Shown in pieces: positions 53,685-62,900 of a stretch of 64,000 nucleotides of DNA. Below the pieces are notes generated by a model. The model saw only the letters and a list, made by a program, of their open reading frames with translations, searched no databases and had not been told where the DNA came from. The position numbers and the translations under genes are program-made. Source of the stretch: an uncultured Pseudomonadales bacterium (GTDB lineage Bacteria; Pseudomonadota; Gammaproteobacteria; Pseudomonadales; Azotimanducaceae); NCBI GenBank assembly GCA_937775265.1, contig CALKBV010000006.1, positions 62,001-126,000 of the forward strand. Reading direction: 5' to 3'. Every line of letters begins with the position of its first letter. Within the stretch, counting starts at the first letter, position 1.

Positions 53685-53981
53685 GGCGCGCCCCCTGATG
53701 CTGTGCTCCGGCAAAGACCGGGGCAAGGGCCCCAAAACGATCTCCTTGCCGCTAGCTAATGGTTGAAACCACGGCAGCGCATTTATCCCTACGCCAACAG
53801 AAAAGCACCTTGGCTAATCGCTCATCACCAGGTCAGCCAATCACCACAAACAACAAAAAACTTGGTCGCGTTTAACCACTAATCGTCATTCCGCTCCACT
53901 CTTCCATAAAACAAGCAGGCAACCGAGCTGATTCGATACTCAGACTTTCGGTCGAAAAGCCCTGTTATAGTTCCTATCCTC
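53685..53981 (+). mobile_element. IS91-like right end with transposase 3' codons, copy H
   Basis: Begins at GCGCGCCCCCTGATGCTGTG, includes the stop and the whole tail, ends TTCCTATCCTC. The -10 is mutated to TGTTATAGT and the palindrome to TTCGGTCGAA. There is no gene in the same direction within the next kilobase. Confidence 0.86.
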
Positions 53982-54167
53982 AGGGTTCTTAGCAGTGTCT
54001 ACCGAGAGATAGGGTACGTAAAAATAATATTTTTGATAGAGCACCCATCTTGATGTGAGGGGCAGTTTCGCCCCTTAGCCACCGTGTCTGGTATTTTAAA
54101 GATGGTCCGCCCGGAAGGATGGACGTCTATCCTCGCAATCACCATCCTCACCGGTCTATCCACCCAA

Positions 54168-54206
54168 GTCATCTCGGTCATCTCGGTCACTCGGTCACTC
54201 GGTCAT
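54168..54206 (+). repeat. TCGGTCA(TC)-type tandem repeat
   Basis: Overlapping units GTCATCTCG x2 then GTCACTCG x2 and GTCATC, repeated about five times. Confidence 0.8.
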
Positions 54207-54576
54207 CAAGCGCTGAATAACTGCGACCTGCCTCTTATGCTTTTTTCTTTTTTAAAATGTCCACAACCGGAGAAGCCTGAGCCACGAGAAAATTATTCGG
54301 CGTAAGAAAAGAGACGACGTGATAGATGCATGTAAGTCTGCCCCCCCCTCAAACCCCTCTGTAACAAGTAACAAAAGCTAACAGGAACCAAGAGGTTTTA
54401 AAGACTATCATTGACAGACCGCATGAGCATCGTCGCCGGCTTTACCCTAATAATCTGGTTATAAAATGTCTTGGTCTTCATAGGTCTGCCAAACGCGAGA
54501 TAAAACTGGGCTAAACCACATGATTGATAAAGATAGAGGTGAAGTGGATCAGCTAATTAGTTTGATAGCTTCGATT

Positions 54577-54617
54577 AACCCTAACCTAACCTAAACTAAC
54601 CTAACCTACCTCACCTC
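54577..54617 (+). repeat. CCTAA pentamer repeat
   Basis: About seven imperfect units of CCTAA/CTAAC with small interruptions (CCTAACCTAACCTAAACTAA). It looks telomere-like by coincidence; simple-sequence slippage is the likely cause. Confidence 0.8.
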
Positions 54618-54643
54618 CTCTTGTTCATGTTGGATCGACCCCT

Positions 54644-55219
54644 TCAGCCGACAAACATGTTTCGACCTGGCTTTTTGCTAGGTGCGTCTCTACTAAGAAG
54701 CGATCCGAGTAAAGTGTCTGCGTCTGATACCTCGAAAGGATCTGACTCACAGCTATCCTCATAACCGGGTTCAATAAACTTTTGTTCGATCATCCCATCG
54801 TTGACCAACATGGAATGACGCTAGGAGCTAGAACCGAAGTCAAGGTTTTGTTTATCCGCCAACATACCCATCTTTCGTGCAAATCCCCCGTTACCATCAG
54901 GGAGCAGCCTTATGTTTTTTATACCGATATGGCGTCCCCGTTGATTCATGACAAAGGCATCGTTCACTGAAAGGCAATAAACCTCATCAATGCCTTCAGC
55001 TCTAAAGCTTTCGTAGAGTTGGTCGAATCGTGGCACATGCGTTGATGTACAAGTAGGCGTAAAAGCACCAGGCAGCGCAAATACAATTACTCTTGCGCCT
55101 GAAAAGACGTTATCACTTGAAACGCTTTCCCCGCGATACCGGCTGTTCCCAGCTATTGCTTCATCTCGTATGCGCATCTGAAAATTGGCCTGTGGGATAG
55201 TCTTGTTGCAAAAACGCAT
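54644..55219 (-). pseudogene. Peroxiredoxin (Prx5-like) with an in-frame amber codon
   Basis: The N-terminal 132 codons encode a peroxiredoxin: VIVFALPGAFTPTCTSTHVP with the peroxidatic Cys, FDQLYESFRAEGIDEVYCLS, VNDAFVMNQRG, MGMLADKQNLDFGSSS. A TAG follows where family members have Trp (FG..SWR); in the same frame it continues [20 protein letters not shown], then [12 protein letters not shown] to the TGA at 54644. Full length would be 191 residues with only this one interruption. Probably a recent nonsense mutation (TGG to TAG); readthrough is conceivable but unsupported. A Fur-type box lies 33 bases upstream. Confidence 0.8.
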
Positions 55220-55251
55220 AGATATTTTCCTCGTTAGTGTTGCGCAATGCT

Positions 55252-55270
55252 AATGATAATGGTTATCATT
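55252..55270. promoter_or_regulatory. Fur-type operator
   Basis: AATGATAATGGTTATCATT, a 19-bp near-perfect inverted repeat matching the gammaproteobacterial Fur box core (AATGATAATNATTATCATT). It sits 33 bases upstream of the peroxiredoxin start and could also govern the plus-strand operon that begins about 430 bp away. Confidence 0.75.
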
Positions 55271-55426
55271 CGTATTGTAAGGCAGTTGGGCGTAAAGCAA
55301 TTAGGGTTTGGCTAGATATACGCAGTAACTGATTTTGAGAAAGTGGGCGTACTTCTGTAACTCGACGATTTTCGTAAAGGCTCAGTATTTGGAATGTGAG
55401 GCTCCGCGAAGAGTTTAGGTTGGAGT

Positions 55427-55517
55427 AAAAGTTTTGCCTCTCCTGAACGTGTGTATTGTGATGCGGGACCCTCCCTGCGATAACGATGTCGTCACGCGAT
55501 TCAGGAGAGGCGCTTTT
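55427..55517. ncRNA. Long inverted repeat with structured loop (possible RNA element)
   Basis: Perfect 12-bp arms GCCTCTCCTGAA (55436-55447) and TTCAGGAGAGGC (55500-55511), extended by AAAAG / CTTTT outside a small internal loop. The 52-base interior can form CGUG/CACG and an inner GCGGGA/UCCCUGC hairpin with one bulge, so a branched RNA is plausible. Downstream is CTTTT, so it may also act as a terminator or leader of the small operon. I know no matching RNA family. Confidence 0.45.
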
Positions 55518-55647
55518 GAAGGCACTACAGAGGACCCAATCCGGGAGCGTTACGAAAAACTTCGTTGCCGATCTGTCTGAAAAATGCGAGCTGTGGGCTG
55601 AAGGGCTATTGAGTTTTCGAGAATGGTGTCGTGAAAATTACGTTTAA
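55516..55647 (+). CDS. Possible 43-residue small protein (TTG start)
   Basis: Frame reading MKALQRTQSGSVTKNFVADL then SEKCELWAEGLLSFREWCRE. It begins at the right edge of the inverted repeat and precedes the heme-monooxygenase operon. The AGGAGAGG at 55503-55510 could serve as ribosome binding site and would be sequestered in the stem. No family; possibly a leader peptide. Confidence 0.35.
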   Translation: MKALQRTQSGSVTKNFVADLSEKCELWAEGLLSFREWCRENYV

Positions 55648-55702
55648 CACTTTTTACACCATCGCTTCACCTATAAAGCTTAATTATTGAAGGGGTCTAT
55701 TT

Positions 55703-55966
55703 ATGAACCGAGAGCTAAACAGGAGTAAATTACCGAGATTCGAAGTGATTTTGGCATCTCTCTTTTATTTAATGTCGCAGTATGTTGGTTCGCCGAGAAA
55801 AGAAATCGCTAACGCTGTGTCCGAGCATTTTGAACTTCTTCACCAGCATCCGGAATGTGGGTCTAAGGTTTTGCGGGATGTTGGAAGAAGTCTCCACCTG
55901 CAATGGCGCGGACTGACTGACCCTGTGATGCCCGACTTTGAGCGCGATAAAGTGAGGCTACATTAA
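55703..55966 (+). CDS. Small conserved-looking protein of unknown function
   Basis: 87 residues: KLPRFEVILASLFYLMSQYV, ANAVSEHFELLHQHPECGSK, DVGRSLHLQWRGLTDPV. Soluble, one weak hydrophobic helix. First full gene of a three-gene set ending at 56913, all in one direction with short gaps. GAAGGGG precedes the ATG. I do not know the family; its company with a heme-monooxygenase-like protein suggests iron or heme metabolism. Confidence 0.6.
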   Translation: MNRELNRSKLPRFEVILASLFYLMSQYVGSPRKEIANAVSEHFELLHQHPECGSKVLRDVGRSLHLQWRGLTDPVMPDFERDKVRLH

Positions 55967-56071
55967 AAATCATCTGTTTTTAACAGGATGTTTACACCTC
56001 GCCACAAGCGTTGACGAGCATCCCGAAGTTAAATGTTTAGTTGTTTACACCCAATAAAAAAGGAGAAACCG

Positions 56072-56386
56072 ATGTTTCTTGTGATGAACCGATTCAAGAT
56101 CACGGCAGGTTTTGAGCCTGGATTTGAGGAGTCTTGGCGAGAAAGAGATTCTGTTTTATCTCAGGCGCCTGGGTTTAAACGGTTCGCGTTATTGAAAGGA
56201 CCTGTCACCGATGCATACGTCCTTTACGCATCCCATTCCGTTTGGGAGTCTAAGTCTGCATTTGAATATTGGGCGGCTTCAGACAGTTTCCGCAAAGCAC
56301 ATAGTCAAATTATCGCACCAAAAGGAACATATCTTGCTCATCCGGTAGAGTCGGAAACTTTTTTTGATGAAGTACTTAAGGATTAG
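56072..56386 (+). CDS. Heme-degrading-monooxygenase-like (ABM/IsdG-type) protein
   Basis: Dimeric ferredoxin-like barrel of 104 residues: MFLVMNRFKITAGFEPGFEE, APGFKRFALLKGP, YASHSVWESKSAFEYWAASD, FRKAHSQII. The SHxxWExxxAFExW pattern is shared by HmoA/HmoB/IsdG-type enzymes that cleave heme without a separate reductase chamber. Start at 56072 rather than 56033: AAAGGAGAAA lies just before it and the barrel begins there. Second gene of the small operon; 2 bases separate it from the next gene. Confidence 0.8.
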   Translation: MFLVMNRFKITAGFEPGFEESWRERDSVLSQAPGFKRFALLKGPVTDAYVLYASHSVWESKSAFEYWAASDSFRKAHSQIIAPKGTYLAHPVESETFFDEVLKD

Positions 56387-56388
56387 AG

Positions 56389-56913
56389 ATGATGAAAAAA
56401 ACACCATTGAACCTCGCCGTTGCGCCAACCGGAAAAAAGGTCGTAAACTATTTCACGCCGACTCCAACAGATCAATTAAAGACAGCGCTGCCTGTCAGAG
56501 AGTTATCAAAAAGCGGGCAATTGGTCTTATGGAGTATCCGGAGATGGGTCCAGAGACGTCGTCTTAGTGATCGTGTTGATACAACTCTAAAAAACACATA
56601 CACGCTCGCGGGGATACCAGAGGCCCAAAAAACATTTGAAGAGTTGATGACACTGCTGGCGACTGTTGCACTGCGTCATGTCGTGGTGGAATGCCAATGC
56701 TCTGCATTTTTAAGCTCAGATGAGTTACTTATCATGCATACGCTTAGATCGCTTCAATCGGGACATCGTGAGATTGCTGAGCAAAGAATCGCGAGAATTA
56801 TTGTAGGGCAGCTTGGTTCGACTTTCTGCCGAATAGGCGCTGACTATGTAAAATCTTTGGAAAAAGCTGGGTTTTCTTTGAAACAGATTAGTGTTTTGTC
56901 CGTTGCGACTTAA
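56389..56913 (+). CDS. Unknown protein, last gene of the heme-monooxygenase operon
   Basis: 174 residues, basic N-terminal half (SIRRWVQRRRLSDRV) and a helical C-terminal half containing ECQCSAFLSSDELLIMHTLR and FCRIGADYVKSLEKAGFSL. The spaced cysteines and His residues might bind a metal, which is speculation. It begins 2 bases after the upstream gene, so co-translation is likely. Family not recognised. Confidence 0.6.
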   Translation: MMKKTPLNLAVAPTGKKVVNYFTPTPTDQLKTALPVRELSKSGQLVLWSIRRWVQRRRLSDRVDTTLKNTYTLAGIPEAQKTFEELMTLLATVALRHVVVECQCSAFLSSDELLIMHTLRSLQSGHREIAEQRIARIIVGQLGSTFCRIGADYVKSLEKAGFSLKQISVLSVAT

Positions 56914-56928
56914 AGATAATACCACTGA

Positions 56929-56948
56929 GACTAAAGGCCTCTTTAGTC
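56929..56948. terminator. Hairpin at the end of the small operon
   Basis: Perfect 8-bp stem GACTAAAG / CTTTAGTC with a GCCT loop, 15 bases after the stop codon. No T run follows, so it may be a bidirectional or stabilising hairpin. Confidence 0.55.
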
Positions 56949-57263
56949 CATTAGGTTGAGTGCGACATTTTCAAGTTTTTTGGCAGAAACCAAAGCGGGT
57001 TCGAGTGACCAAAGTAATTTTGGTTCAGTATTAATTCTACTGTTTTCGCGGAGCTTCTCAAAAATGGCTGTGAGATGTTCTGTGCTTTGGCATCTCCATG
57101 TTATGGCTTTCACATAAGCTCAGAGTAAACCGCCGCACTAGCAATGCTCATAAAAATCAAAAGAATCACTGAGCTTTTTCGTGTTGTCTTTACACTCAAC
57201 TCGCCATTTCTCGAAAAATTCAAGATCTTGGAGCTCTGCTAGGAGGTCCTGACAGTTTCTGAA
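56943..57263 (-). pseudogene. Decayed unknown gene with two in-frame stops
   Basis: Minus-strand frame: FRNCQDLLAELQDLEFFEKW, RVECKDNTKKLSDSFDFYEH, stop, then a second stop, then AYVKAITWRCQSTEHLTAIF, EKLRENSRINTEPKLLWSLE, PALVSAKKLENVALNLMD and a TAA. The composition is protein-like over 107 codons and the frame is held. Family unknown. No start codon is visible. Confidence 0.35.
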
Positions 57264-57639
57264 ACGTGTTCACTGATACCTATCCGATTAAAGTGCGAAC
57301 CAGACCGACATATACCCTCGTATATCTATGAAATACAAACAAATAACGAATCTGGCCATTATCCTACCTGCTAATAGCAACACACTGGATAATTTCGCTA
57401 TTATTTACTCCCAACCTACATGGCTAACATTTCTGGCTTAACAGTACCCCTTCTTCCACTTCACAGAGAGGGACTCCTTTTGTGCGGGTATTGTTGGTTT
57501 GGACGAGTGATTTGAATATTTTTGGTTTGGCTAAGGGTGATCTGATCGCAGGGAATGAAAAGCCCTCGTTGCACCTCCGAAAATAGTCTCTGCAGTCGCT
57601 CAATCGGACCACGGAGGGTGTGTGACAGCCTTGTTTCGT
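57264..57639. other. Intergenic region downstream of dusC
   Basis: No recognisable gene. Short minus-strand frames exist but do not resemble proteins I know. Confidence 0.4.
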
Positions 57640-58572
57640 CTACGCAGCTTCAATTAAGCGTTCCAGTTTCGGCCACTGTTTCTCTGTTCGAATTTCATGC
57701 CAAAGCGCTTCAGCATCGGGATGTACCTTGCGTAAATGATTGACCCATTGTTTGAGTCTTCCTGCGCAATCTTTTTCCGGCAGCGTTTTTCTGATGTCGT
57801 GCCAAAAATCGATTAACAAGTGACGTACCACTTGCCACTGCGCTTCTGTCATTTTATTTTGGCGAATCCGGCTGGCAAGGTCTGGGGATCTCACAGCGCC
57901 TCTGCCCAACATCACGTCCGTTGTACCTGAAGTAGCAACGCAAGCGTGGTAGTCCTCCACTGTCCAAATATCACCGTTGGCAATAAGTGGAATGTTGATA
58001 GCGCTTTTGATTCTTGCCAGTTCGTCCCAGTGTGCAGGTGGTGCATAACCTTGCAGCCTAGTGCGGGCGTGCACGGTCATCTCGGTTGCGCCGCCAGCTT
58101 CAATGGCGCAAGCGTTATCCAGCATCAGCGATACATCGTCATAGCCAAGCCTCATCTTGGCGGAAACGGTGATTTGCTGTGGTAACGCGCGACGCACAGC
58201 GTTAACGATCCTGTATAGGCTGTCTGGTTCTTTTAGCATCGCAGCGCCACCCTGGCGGCGATTGACGGTCTTACTTGGGCAGCCAAAATTGATATCGATG
58301 CCATAAGAGCCAAGCTCAACTGCCCGCCGTGCATTTTCTGCCATGGCACCTGAATCACTTCCCAGAAGTTGAACCCGAATTGGCGTACCGCAATCGGTTT
58401 TTCCGCCATTTAGCAGTTCTGGACAAATGTTATAAAAAACCCTGTCAGGGTAGGCTCGATCCACGACTCGTACAAACTCGGAAACTGCCCAATCAAAACC
58501 GCCCTGGGCCGTGAGCAGGCGTCGCAAGTGCACGTCTGCAAGGCCCTCCATTGGTGCTAAAACAATTCTCAT
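57640..58572 (-). CDS. dusC: tRNA-dihydrouridine(16) synthase DusC
   Basis: FMN-dependent TIM-barrel enzyme that reduces U16 in tRNA. APMEGLADVHLRRLLT and GIDINFGCPSKTVNRRQGGA give the FMN region and the catalytic Cys98, the same position as in E. coli DusC. RLGYDD, TVHARTRLQGYAPPAHWDEL and IANGDIW follow, then LGRGAVRSPDL. Length 310 aa is normal. The MRIVLAPMEGLAD start and length favour DusC over DusA or DusB. A housekeeping anchor amid accessory genes. Confidence 0.95.
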   Translation of the reverse strand: MRIVLAPMEGLADVHLRRLLTAQGGFDWAVSEFVRVVDRAYPDRVFYNICPELLNGGKTDCGTPIRVQLLGSDSGAMAENARRAVELGSYGIDINFGCPSKTVNRRQGGAAMLKEPDSLYRIVNAVRRALPQQITVSAKMRLGYDDVSLMLDNACAIEAGGATEMTVHARTRLQGYAPPAHWDELARIKSAINIPLIANGDIWTVEDYHACVATSGTTDVMLGRGAVRSPDLASRIRQNKMTEAQWQVVRHLLIDFWHDIRKTLPEKDCAGRLKQWVNHLRKVHPDAEALWHEIRTEKQWPKLERLIEAA

Positions 58573-58987
58573 AAGTGTTGGAGACTATTGTGGCTACTGG
58601 AATCGGCTGATTATATCGCTAAATGCTGCTGCTCGCGTTGGGTTTCCAATTGTTAATTTGTTGCGTTAATGTGCAACTCGTTTTCGCAGTTGACGCCAAG
58701 GCGACAGCCATAATGGGCCAACACTACCTTGCACTTATCTTTAAAGTGCCGGGCCCGATTCACCCGTTCTATGAAAACCTTGCGGTTATAGCGATGTGAC
58801 TTCAAACATCGGAGAAGTAATGTATTCCAATACAATAATCAACTGGCAAGAATTGATTATTGTTCCGTGGGAAAAAAGAAACCCGCTTTGGCAAGACTAC
58901 AGCATCGATTGCTTTCGCGTATTTCATGGTTACAAGGAAGGATCAAAGGGCACCGTAATAGAGAAATTCCCGCGAAACGATCTCCTC
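58573..58987. other. Region upstream of dusC with a possible truncated gene
   Basis: Plus-strand frame from 58820 (MYSNTIINWQELIIVPWEKR, NPLWQDYSIDCFRVFHGYKE) is protein-like but runs into transposon copy I at about 58988 and ends. It may be a gene whose 3' part was lost. Nothing else seen. Confidence 0.35.
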
Positions 58988-59449
58988 CACTGAAACCTCT
59001 GGCGATCAAGCACCGCCTTGCTCGCCACTCAGCTGGGCCGAGCGGCTTAAGCGTGTATTTGATATCGATATTTCTGTCTGTCCACTGTGCGGCGGCACTC
59101 TGCGGGTGATCGCAGATGTCACCGATCCGGACGCGATCCAAACCATTCTGGCGCATTTGAGGCAACGCGCGCCCCCTGATGCTGTGCACCGGCAAAGGCC
59201 GGGGCAAGGGCCGCAAAACGATCTCTTTGCCGCTATCTGATGGTTGAAACCACGGCAGCGCATTTCTCCCTACGCCAACAGAAAAGCACCTTGGCTAATC
59301 GCCCATCACCAGGTCAGCCAATCACCACAAACAACAAAAAACTTGGTAGCGTTTAAACACTAATAGTCATACAACCCCACACTTTCATCAAACAACCAGG
59401 CAACCGATCTAATTAGATACTCAGACTTTCGATCGGAAAGCCCTGTTAT
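58988..59449 (+). mobile_element. IS91-like transposase 3' fragment and damaged tail, copy I
   Basis: Transposase C-terminus from LSWAERLKRVFDIDISVCPL to the stop at 59238-59240 is undamaged, then a full-length tail follows, but the tip is cut at TGTTATG (59449), losing the last half of the -10 and the CCTATCCTC end. The palindrome is TTCGATCGGA. Confidence 0.87.
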
Positions 59450-59710
59450 GAGCCACCGGTGATGACACAGACTATCTTGCATGGAAAATAGCCGGTCTAA
59501 CATAGGGTTACCTGTTGTTGTTTAGAATTGGCATTAATTTGAATTTCGGTGCGTTGAGCAGAGCGACCGATGCTGGAACTTTGGTTTTGGTCCATTTGTT
59601 GAAAGACTGAGGCAGTCCTGACGCAACACATATTACATCGACTACCTGTCTGGTTACATCTTGAATTCCCGCCTAGTTCAAATCGTAGGTCAACTCGATC
59701 CCTACTTGGG

Positions 59711-59947
59711 GTGCGGCAACAGCTAGCAAAAACAGAGCACGCGCAGCTCGATGCTGCGCCGTGGATTGATCTGGAAGAATTCAATCCGAGCTATTTAAAG
59801 CGAGCGCTACCACTTATGCCCAAACGCGGAGATCACGCACCGTGGTTATTCAACACAGACTACTACGTCGAACGAGAAGAACTACCGGACCTTGACCTTG
59901 ATGAAGCCGCTCTCGTCTATCAAGCCGCGAGACAAAAAATACAGTAG
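59711..59947 (+). pseudogene. Flavin-containing monooxygenase C-terminal stub
   Basis: Residues AAPWIDLEEFNPSYLKRALP, LMPKRGDHAPWLFNTDYYVE, and REELPDLDLDEAALVY match the C-terminal end of FAD-dependent monooxygenases of the EFNPGYL...LMPKQGD type. The rest of the protein (some 400 residues) is absent upstream, so it is a remnant. It ends 30 bases before the carboxylase gene. Confidence 0.65.
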
Positions 59948-59977
59948 GATTAGCTTTTTCAGCTTAGAAAAAACGAT

Positions 59978-62900
59978 ATGCTCAAACATCTACTCGTAGC
60001 TAATCGCGGTGAAATCGCGATCCGTATTCTGCGAACCGCAGCCGACCTCGATATGCAGACAACGGCCATTTACGCCATCGACGATGAAGCATCGCTTCAC
60101 ACACGCCATGCAGACAATGCACAGAACCTGGCGGCAGAAGGTGTTGCCGCTTATCTCGATCAAACTAACATTATCTCCATCGCCAAAGATGCGGGTTGTG
60201 ACGCGATCCATCCAGGCTATGGTTTTCTGAGTGAGTCAGCAGAGTTTGCACAAGCTTGCGAAAACGCACAGATCACCTACGTAGGTCCAAGTGTCGATGC
60301 GTTGAACATTTTTGGTAACAAGGCAGCGGCCCGGGCGCTGGCGGAGCGTTGCGACGTTCCCGTTTTGCCGGGGTTAAGCCAGGCGATCACCTATGCCGAA
60401 GCACACGAGTTTTTCGCGAGCCTCGATGGATCAGCGGCCGTCATGCTCAAGGCAATTGCAGGCGGCGGTGGCCGCGGCATGCGACCGGTGATGGCGCTCG
60501 CCGACCTCGAAGAAGCTTTTAATCGTGCCACGTCAGAAGCGCTACAGGCCTTCGGCTCGGGTGATTTATACATCGAAGAGCTGCTACCCCGTGCCCGTCA
60601 CATTGAAGTGCAAATCATCGGTGACGGCAGTGGTGCGGTTTCCCACCTGTGGGATCGAGAATGTAGCTTGCAGCGTCAACGGCAAAAATTGATTGAGATC
60701 GCCCCTGCGTTTGGTCTAACTGAAGACATGCGGTCCGAAATCTTGCAAGCCGCGGTGCGTTTAGCCAGAGAAGCAATGTACCGAGGTGTCGGCACCATTG
60801 AATTTCTGGTCACTGATGACCGTTTCGTATTTATGGAAGCCAACGCCAGGTTACAGGTTGAACACACCGTCACCGAAGAGGTCACCGGATTCGACTTGGT
60901 CGCACTCCAGTTGCACATCGCAGACGGCGCGAGCTTGCAAGAATTGAGCTTAGATCAAGCAAATATCCCACAACCCCGAGGCGTGGCACTGCAAGCCCGA
61001 ATAAATTTAGAAAGTATGAATGCAGATGCCACATCGCGACCGGGCGGCGGACTTATTTCAGCCTACGAGCCCCCTTCCGGCCACGGCATTCGCGTAGATG
61101 GCTTCGGTTACCCCGGCTACATTACCAGTCCACATTACGACTCATTACTCGCGAAACTCATTGTCCATGCACCAGACATGAATCGCGTACTCAAGAAAAC
61201 ACAACGGGCGTTGTCAGAATTTCGCATTGAAGGCGTACGCAGCAACATAGAGTTTCTAACAAACCTTATCACGCGCACAGAGTTTACCGGCGAATCGATT
61301 CATACCCGCTACGTCGAAGAGAACATCGCCAAACTTCTGGAACCAGGCGATGACCGTATTCGCTATTTCTCCCCGCAGCGAGAAATCGAAAAGGCTGGAG
61401 TTGATGTAGATCCAGATGATCCTTTAGCTGTTTTGAATGTCACCCGCGAAAAACCGGTGGCGACAGTCTCAAGCGCACCCATCGTGCAAGGTCCACCGGG
61501 CACCACTCCGGTATTGGCACCCATGCAAGGCATGATGGTCGAGATCTCGGTCGCCATTGGCGATTCAGTCCAGCTTGGCCAGCCAGTCGCTGTGCTTGAA
61601 GCGCTAAAAATGGAACACGTGATCAAGGCACCTGAATCGGGGATCATTCGAGAAGTCGCGCTGGCCCCCGGCGACGCAATATTCGAAGACACACCCATTG
61701 TGTTTATTGAGTCTCAAGCCGTGGATGGCGAGTATGGGACGGAAGTCATCATCGACTTCGACGAAATCAGACCTGATCTGGCCGAAGTCAATCACTTCCA
61801 AGCGCTGACCAAGGACGATGCCCGCCCTACCGCCACCGCCAAACGCCACGACATCGACAAGCGAACGGCACGTGAGAACATTTATGACCTATGTGACGAA
61901 GGTTCATTCACAGAATACGGACCGCTGGTCACAGCCGCACGCTTGCCTACCGATACCATTGAAGAATTGGAAGAACGGGTTACCCGCACCACTTCTGACG
62001 CCATGGTCATGGGCGTTGGCCGAGTCAACGCCGACATCGTCGGTGAGGAAAATGCGCGCTGCGTGGCGATGTCGTATGACTACACAGTGCTTGCCGGTAC
62101 CCAAGGCAAGAAAAATCATAAGAAACAAGACCGCATGTTTGGCGTCGCCGAAAAATACCGCCTACCCATTGTTATTTACACTGAGGGCGGCGGCGGTCGC
62201 ACCTACAATGGCCCTAATCCCGGTCCAAGCACTGTGGATTCGGTGGGCGGACTAAATGTCGCGACCTGGCGAGAACTGGGCAAGTGTTCAGGGCTTGTAC
62301 CAATTGTTGGTATCGGTTCAGGTTTTTGTTTTGCCGGTAATGTCGTCCTACTCGGCGCCTGTGATGTCATCATTGCGACTGAAGACTCCAGTTTGGGCAT
62401 CGGTGGCCCAGCCATGATCGAAGGCGGCGGACTAGGCGCCTATGCGCCAGGTGAAGTCGGTCCGATCAGCATCCAGGAACCAAATGGTGTCATCGACATC
62501 GTGGTCAAAGACGAAGTTGAAGCCACCGTCACCGCCAAGCACTACCTTTCATTCTTCCAAGGTAACAGCCAACAATGGCAAGCAAACGACCAACGCAAGT
62601 TGCGTCATATCGTCCCAGAAAATCGCCGCGCGGTTTACAGCATTCGTGAAGTGATCGACACCCTTGCTGACACGGATTCCATGCTTGAGCTACGGCCCAA
62701 GTTTGGGCTGGCGATGGTGACCGCCTTCATACGTATCGAAGGCAAAGCCGTAGGGGTGATCGCAAATAACTCCAACTCGCCTACTGGCGGCGCCATAGAT
62801 TCTGATGCCGCCGACAAAGCATCGCGATTCATGCAACTGTGTGATGCGTTTGATATCCCTATCCTTTCGCTGATCGATTGTCCGGGTAATATGGTAGGGC

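Larger units (their letters stand above)
53982..54643. other. Gene-free region with short tandem repeats
   Basis: No protein-like frame is visible over 660 bp. The region holds two simple repeat stretches (54168-54206 and 54577-54617, listed separately) and lies between transposon tail H and the peroxiredoxin pseudogene. Confidence 0.5.

Noticed and set aside
54577-54617. Telomere-like repeat suggesting a linear replicon end
   Set aside because: Only about seven imperfect CCTAA units in the middle of a bacterial gene region; simple-sequence slippage is sufficient.
54644-55219. Selenocysteine or pyrrolysine reading of the TAG codon in the peroxiredoxin
   Set aside because: The family position is Trp, no recoding element is evident, and sulfatase remnants in the window also carry ordinary nonsense codons.
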